Assembly: GCF_000591055.1 (NCBI RefSeq) | Contig: NC_020388.1 | Span: forward strand, 124,001 to 188,000 | Direction of reading: 5' to 3' | Source of the DNA: Natronomonas moolapensis 8.8.11 | GTDB taxonomy: Archaea; Halobacteriota; Halobacteria; Halobacteriales; Haloarculaceae | Length of the DNA stretch: 64,000 nt | In this document: piece after piece, positions 60,856 to 64,000 of the stretch | Layout of the letters: each line of letters opens with the position of its first letter | How positions within the stretch are numbered: position 1 is the stretch's first letter | Notes under the pieces: model-generated | What the model saw: the letters and a program-made list of their open reading frames with translations, nothing else | Database searches by the model: none | Told to the model about the DNA's origin: nothing | Program-made: the position numbers and the translations under genes

Positions 60856-61122
60856 ATGGATCGCACGTACCGCTGTCTCACCTGCCTCGAACACACCCTC
60901 TCTCGGGGGTTCGACACCTCACACCTCTCGGTGACGTGTCCGGTGTGTGGCTCCTTCGAGCGATTCGTCAACGAGTCCGTCTTCGAGCAGTTCCGGGCCT
61001 TCGAGGAGTCGCCGCCCGAATCGCTCGAGTGGTCGACGCTGGAGCGGGGGGAGCGATTGATGATCAGCGAGGCGGTCGCACGCCGCGGTCGGTCGATCGA
61101 GGCGTTCTCCATCGAGCGTTAG
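60856..61122 (+). CDS. zinc-ribbon protein, 88 aa
   Basis: A small protein with a CxxC...CxxC ribbon (C7, C10, C28, C31: YRCLTCLEHTL, VTCPVCGSFERF) followed by a helical C-terminal half (EQFRAFEESPPESLEWSTLE). Such proteins are common in haloarchaea and lack known function. It is convergent with ilvE, 18 bp apart. Confidence 0.7.
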   Translation: MDRTYRCLTCLEHTLSRGFDTSHLSVTCPVCGSFERFVNESVFEQFRAFEESPPESLEWSTLERGERLMISEAVARRGRSIEAFSIER

Positions 61123-61140
61123 GGGCTGTCGTCGGGCGGC

Positions 61141-62070
61141 TCAGACGTCGAGGAACCACTCGTCGTACCCGTCGAGGTTCCCCTCGACGAGTTCGAAGAA
61201 CTGCTGTTGGATCTCTTCGGTGATCGGGCCGCGCGAGCCGTTGCCGATCTCGGTGTCGTCGACGCTCCTGATCGGAGTGACCTCGGCGGCGGTCCCGGTA
61301 AAGAAGAGTTCGTCGGCGGTGTAGAGTTGCCCGCGACCGATGGAGGCCTCATCGTTGACGGTGTAACCGAGGTCGCGGGCGAGGTCGATGACCGTATCGC
61401 GGGTGATCCCATCGAGGATGGACTCGGAGACGCCGGTGGTGAACAGTTCCCCGTCGTTGACCATGAATATGTTCTCGCCGGGTCCCTCGGCGACCTTGCC
61501 CTCCTTGTTGAGCACGATGGCCTCGACGTAGCCGTTCCGGCGGGCTTCCTCGCCGGCGAGCATGGAGTTGAGATACGGGCCGGTGGCCTTGACGTTGGTC
61601 GGGATCTGGCTGGAGGCGTGTTTGCGCCACGAGGAGACCATCACGTCGACGCCGTTCTCGATGGCGTCCTCGCCGAGGTACGCCCCCCACGGCCAGCAGG
61701 CGACAATCGTCTCTGAGGGGCAGTCCTTCGGGGAGACGCCCAACGAGTTGTAGCCGTAGTAGACGAGCGGGCGGATGTAACACGACTCGAAGCCCTGTTC
61801 GCGAATGAGCGACAGCGTCGCGTCGGTGATCTCCTCGCGGGTGTGATCGATGTCGTGATCGAGCACCTTCGCGGAGTCGTAGAGCCGGTCGAGGTGTTCG
61901 TCCCACCGGAACAGCGCCGGGCCGTCCGACGTGTCGTAACACCGGGCCCCCTCGAAGACCCCGGTGCCGTAGTGCAGCGAGTGGGTCAACACGTGCGTCT
62001 GCGCTTCGTCCCAGTCGACGAACTCGCCGTCCATCCAGATCGTGTCGACATCCATCTCCTCGAAAGACAT
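61141..62070 (-). CDS. ilvE: branched-chain amino acid aminotransferase
   Basis: A 309-residue fold-type IV PLP enzyme for Leu/Ile/Val metabolism. It has IWMDGEFVDWDEAQTHVLTH, LHYGTGVFEGARCYDTS, ESCYIRPLVYYGYNSLGV, the PLP Lys in NVKATGPYLNSMLAGEEARR, EGPGENIFMVNDGELFT and ELFFTGTAAEVTPIRSVD. Length normal. It is divergent from the methyltransferase gene. Confidence 0.96.
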   Translation of the reverse strand: MSFEEMDVDTIWMDGEFVDWDEAQTHVLTHSLHYGTGVFEGARCYDTSDGPALFRWDEHLDRLYDSAKVLDHDIDHTREEITDATLSLIREQGFESCYIRPLVYYGYNSLGVSPKDCPSETIVACWPWGAYLGEDAIENGVDVMVSSWRKHASSQIPTNVKATGPYLNSMLAGEEARRNGYVEAIVLNKEGKVAEGPGENIFMVNDGELFTTGVSESILDGITRDTVIDLARDLGYTVNDEASIGRGQLYTADELFFTGTAAEVTPIRSVDDTEIGNGSRGPITEEIQQQFFELVEGNLDGYDEWFLDV

Positions 62071-62204
62071 AGTTCGTCTGTGGACCGGCCCCGTAATGAG
62101 TGTTGACGATCCGGGCGGATCCCCGAAGCGAAATCAACCCGCAGGTTCCGGCAGCGCGAGCGCGAATCAGGGGGGTTATGCCCCGAGAGCCACAACGGAC
62201 ACCG

Positions 62205-62867
62205 ATGGGAGTCCTCGAAGACAAAGCCCGCGCGCGGCTCTTTTATAAATATCTCTCGCGGGTCTACGACACGATCAATCCGTTCATCTGGAACGAGGAG
62301 ATGCGCGACGAAGCCCTCGAGTGGTTCGGAATCGAGGCGGGCGATCGCGTCCTAGACGTCGGATGCGGGACCGGGTTCGCGACCGAGGGCCTGTTGGAAC
62401 ACACGGACGACGTCTGGGGGCTCGACCAGTCGGCCCACCAACTCGAGAAGGCGTTCGGGAAGTTCGGCAAGCGCGATCGGGTGAACTTCCACCGCGGCGA
62501 CGCCGAGCGGTTGCCCTTCGCCGACGACAGCTTCGACGCCTACTGGTCGTCGGGATCGATCGAGTACTGGCCCGATCCGGTCGCTGCGCTCCGGGAGGCC
62601 CGCCGGGTCACGAAGCCGGGCGGGCCGGTGTTGGTCGTCGGCCCCGACTACCCGAAGTCGACGGCGTTCGCGAGACTCGCCGACGCGATCATGCTGTTCT
62701 ACGACGAGGCGGAGGCCGACCGGATGTTCGCCGAGGCCGGCTTCCAGGCGTTCGAACACCGGATTCAACAGCGCGCCCCCGGGACGCCGCGGGCGATCAC
62801 GACGATCGCGCGGGTCCCCGAATCAGGGGCCGAGACGGCCGCTGATCCGATCCCCGACCCGCGCTAG
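62205..62867 (+). CDS. SAM-dependent methyltransferase, quinone-methyltransferase-like
   Basis: A 220-residue class I methyltransferase. The N-terminus ARLFYKYLSRVYDTINPFIW resembles the MPBQ/MSBQ and MenG-type quinone methyltransferases. The AdoMet motif is VLDVGCGTGFATEGLLEH, followed by RGDAERLPFADDSFDAYWSS and GGPVLVVGPDYPKSTAFA. Methylation of the menaquinone ring is plausible but not proven. The ATG at 62205 is preferred; another is at 62178. The end overlaps the convergent pilin gene by 4 nt. Confidence 0.8.
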   Translation: MGVLEDKARARLFYKYLSRVYDTINPFIWNEEMRDEALEWFGIEAGDRVLDVGCGTGFATEGLLEHTDDVWGLDQSAHQLEKAFGKFGKRDRVNFHRGDAERLPFADDSFDAYWSSGSIEYWPDPVAALREARRVTKPGGPVLVVGPDYPKSTAFARLADAIMLFYDEAEADRMFAEAGFQAFEHRIQQRAPGTPRAITTIARVPESGAETAADPIPDPR

Positions 62868-63319
62868 GCGGTCACCTCGAGTTCCGCGACGCTGTAGCCC
62901 TCGACGGAAAGCCGGATCGTCACGGTGTCGCCGGGGTCGATCGACGGCCCGTTCGTGCCCGCTGTCCGGAAGGAGGCCGTCTCGCCGACCCGCCAGGCCG
63001 TGGTGGTCGCGCTGTTGAACGCGCCGGTCGGTGCGCTCTCGAAGCCGCCTGCGGAAAAGAACGGGACCGGCGGTTGTTCGGCGAGCGGTTCGCCGTCGAC
63101 GCGCACTCGAACGTCGAGCGCTTCCGGATCGATCACGTCGCCACCGGTGTGTGTTACCCTGATCTCGCCGGTCGGATCGGCCGCCGCGTCGAAGGTGGCG
63201 ACGGTGGGCTCGGGCGCGGAGCCGACGGGGACGGCCACGAGCACAGTCGCAGCGAGGGCGACGGTCACCACGAGCAGACACAGGACGCCGACGAGCGGCG
63301 AGACGCCACGGGGAGCCAT
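62864..63319 (-). CDS. type IV pilin-like protein
   Basis: A 151-residue protein with a class III signal: short basic start MAPRGVSPLVG, then a hydrophobic helix (about 8-31, LCLLVVTVALAATVLVAVP) as in haloarchaeal pilins (DUF1628 type, RGxSPLxG). The mature part is beta-rich with TGEIRVTHTGGDVIDPEALD and ETASFRTAGTNGPSIDPGDT. It probably assembles in, or resembles, adhesion pili. A minus-strand TATA box at 63341-63350 lies 26 nt from the ATG. Confidence 0.82.
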   Translation of the reverse strand: MAPRGVSPLVGVLCLLVVTVALAATVLVAVPVGSAPEPTVATFDAAADPTGEIRVTHTGGDVIDPEALDVRVRVDGEPLAEQPPVPFFSAGGFESAPTGAFNSATTTAWRVGETASFRTAGTNGPSIDPGDTVTIRLSVEGYSVAELEVTA

Positions 63320-63340
63320 GAGGGTCCTGGCCGCGTCCCG

Positions 63341-63350
63341 ATATATAAAT
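63341..63350 (-). promoter_or_regulatory. TATA box of the pilin gene
   Basis: On the minus strand this reads atttatatat, centred about 27 nt from the ATG at 63319, which predicts a leaderless mRNA and fixes the pilin start against a longer open frame. Confidence 0.65.
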
Positions 63351-63351
63351 C

Positions 63352-63395
63352 GTCGGGCGTCGCAGGTTGTCGGGCGTCGCAGGTTGTCGGGCGTC
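63352..63395. repeat. 17-bp tandem repeat, two units plus a partial
   Basis: gtcgggcgtcgcaggtt occurs at 63352-63368 and 63369-63385, with a 10-bp partial third unit after. It lies upstream of the pilin promoter, between the pilin gene and the end of the next gene. Confidence 0.8.
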
Positions 63396-63402
63396 CCGGC
63401 GC

Positions 63403-64000
63403 TCAGGAGGGCGACGCCTCGAGCGACACCGTCTCGCCGTCGTGAGCCGCGGTTACTGTCACCGGACCGCGGGGAGCGACGGCCCACAGCCGGTCCCCGT
63501 CGGTCGACCCGATCGGGTCGCCGCCGAGCTCGATTCGTGCGTTCAGGGGGTCGCCGGTCGCGTCGTCGAGGGCCGAAACCCCGATCGGCCCGCCGCCGCG
63601 GGTCGTGTCGACGACGAGGCGAAGCCCGTTCGCGGTGGTTCGGCTCCTCTGAGTCGGGAGCGAGTCGAGGTCGTTTCGCTGGAATTCGATCGCTACGGCC
63701 TCCGAGCCGCTGTCGAGGTACGTCTCGAGCTCACCGTGCGGGTGGGGAATGCTGAAGCGATAGACGCGTTCGAAGGGCGGCCCGATGGGCGAGGCCGAGA
63801 CGCCGAGGTTGTTCTCTGTGACCCACGGGTAGATACGCTCCATTCGCTCGAGCGCGAGGAGCGGGCTTCCGCCGTATTGATCCTGAGTCCGTCTGTCCCT
63901 CGCGCTCGGATCGTGGGCCTCGCGAAGATACGTCCCGTCGTCCCGATCGATCGCGGCGAGGACGACCCCGTCGCCGGCCGTCTCGACGTACACCCGAACG
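63403..64000 (-). CDS. haloarchaeal protein of unknown function, 5' end outside window
   Basis: The last 199 codons are present; the frame is open to the edge of the window, and a GTG at 63993 is probably internal. The sequence has acidic, beta-rich segments such as ENNLGVSASPIGPPFERVYR, GELETYLDSGSEAVAIEFQR and a C-terminal ARIELGGDPIGSTDGDRLWA. It resembles extracellular domains of haloarchaeal surface proteins, possibly a partner of the adjacent pilin, but I do not recognise a family. Confidence 0.6.
   Translation of the reverse strand, partial: VRVYVETAGDGVVLAAIDRDDGTYLREAHDPSARDRRTQDQYGGSPLLALERMERIYPWVTENNLGVSASPIGPPFERVYRFSIPHPHGELETYLDSGSEAVAIEFQRNDLDSLPTQRSRTTANGLRLVVDTTRGGGPIGVSALDDATGDPLNARIELGGDPIGSTDGDRLWAVAPRGPVTVTAAHDGETVSLEASPS

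Noticed and set aside
62241-62250. TATA box ttttataaat
   Set aside because: It lies inside the methyltransferase coding sequence, encoding part of LFYKYLSR, and no gene starts at the right distance.

Overview
The window is a stretch of haloarchaeal (class Halobacteria) chromosome. The evidence is high GC, strongly acidic proteins, TATA-box promoters about 26 nt upstream of leaderless start codons, and an archaeal core gene set: TBP, FtsZ1-SecE-NusG, PAN, class I LysRS, NMD3, ribosomal protein S19e, and F420 genes cofE and a mer-like reductase. The genus cannot be fixed from the sequence alone. I see no tRNA, rRNA, CRISPR array, integrase or intact IS transposase.

Region 1 (1-19.2 kb) is mostly ordinary housekeeping: the C-terminal end of a PIN/KH ATPase, an AdkA-like kinase with a degenerate P-loop, a D-lactate dehydrogenase-like flavo/Fe-S protein, tbp, an FMN-dependent 2-hydroxyacid oxidase, hisG, a pseudokinase paired with a membrane protein, mer-like/cofE/aroE, dtdA, and a molybdate/tungstate-type ABC transporter.

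Region 2 (19.2-30.0 kb) is an accessory island with visibly lower GC. It holds two tandem genes for very large Tat-type proteins with YadA-like head repeats and a C-terminal intramolecular-chaperone (peptidase S74-type) domain plus coiled coil. The second copy heads a four-gene operon in which each start overlaps the previous stop by 8 nt: adhesin, 90-aa protein, 106-aa coiled-coil protein, and a membrane-anchored surface protein. Between the two adhesin genes lies a 3.4-kb array of four toxin-antitoxin modules: HicBA, inverted HicBA, inverted MntA-HepT, and a RelE/ParE type. Broken pieces of the 90-aa gene are scattered between them. Modules in the same orientation share a nearly constant leader (promoter plus the first 7-9 codons of the antitoxin), so unrelated payloads seem to have been swapped behind fixed leaders. 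HepT is split by an in-frame TAA. A MITE-like palindrome abuts the last gene fragment.

Region 3 (30.2-64 kb) returns to the core genome: ftsZ1-secE-nusG, PHP protein, hisB, pitA, two site-2 proteases, lysS-pyrH, moaE, thiL, rps19e, agl23-like, purK/nosL/purE, taw2-nmd3, MFS transporter, ribE, truA, pepF, pan, ilvE, a methyltransferase, a type IV pilin and a truncated gene at the right edge. A noncoding 40-bp tandem repeat (five full units) lies at 43.84-44.05 kb. Two DUF7123-type regulators (37.8 and 43.6 kb) share an upstream sequence element.
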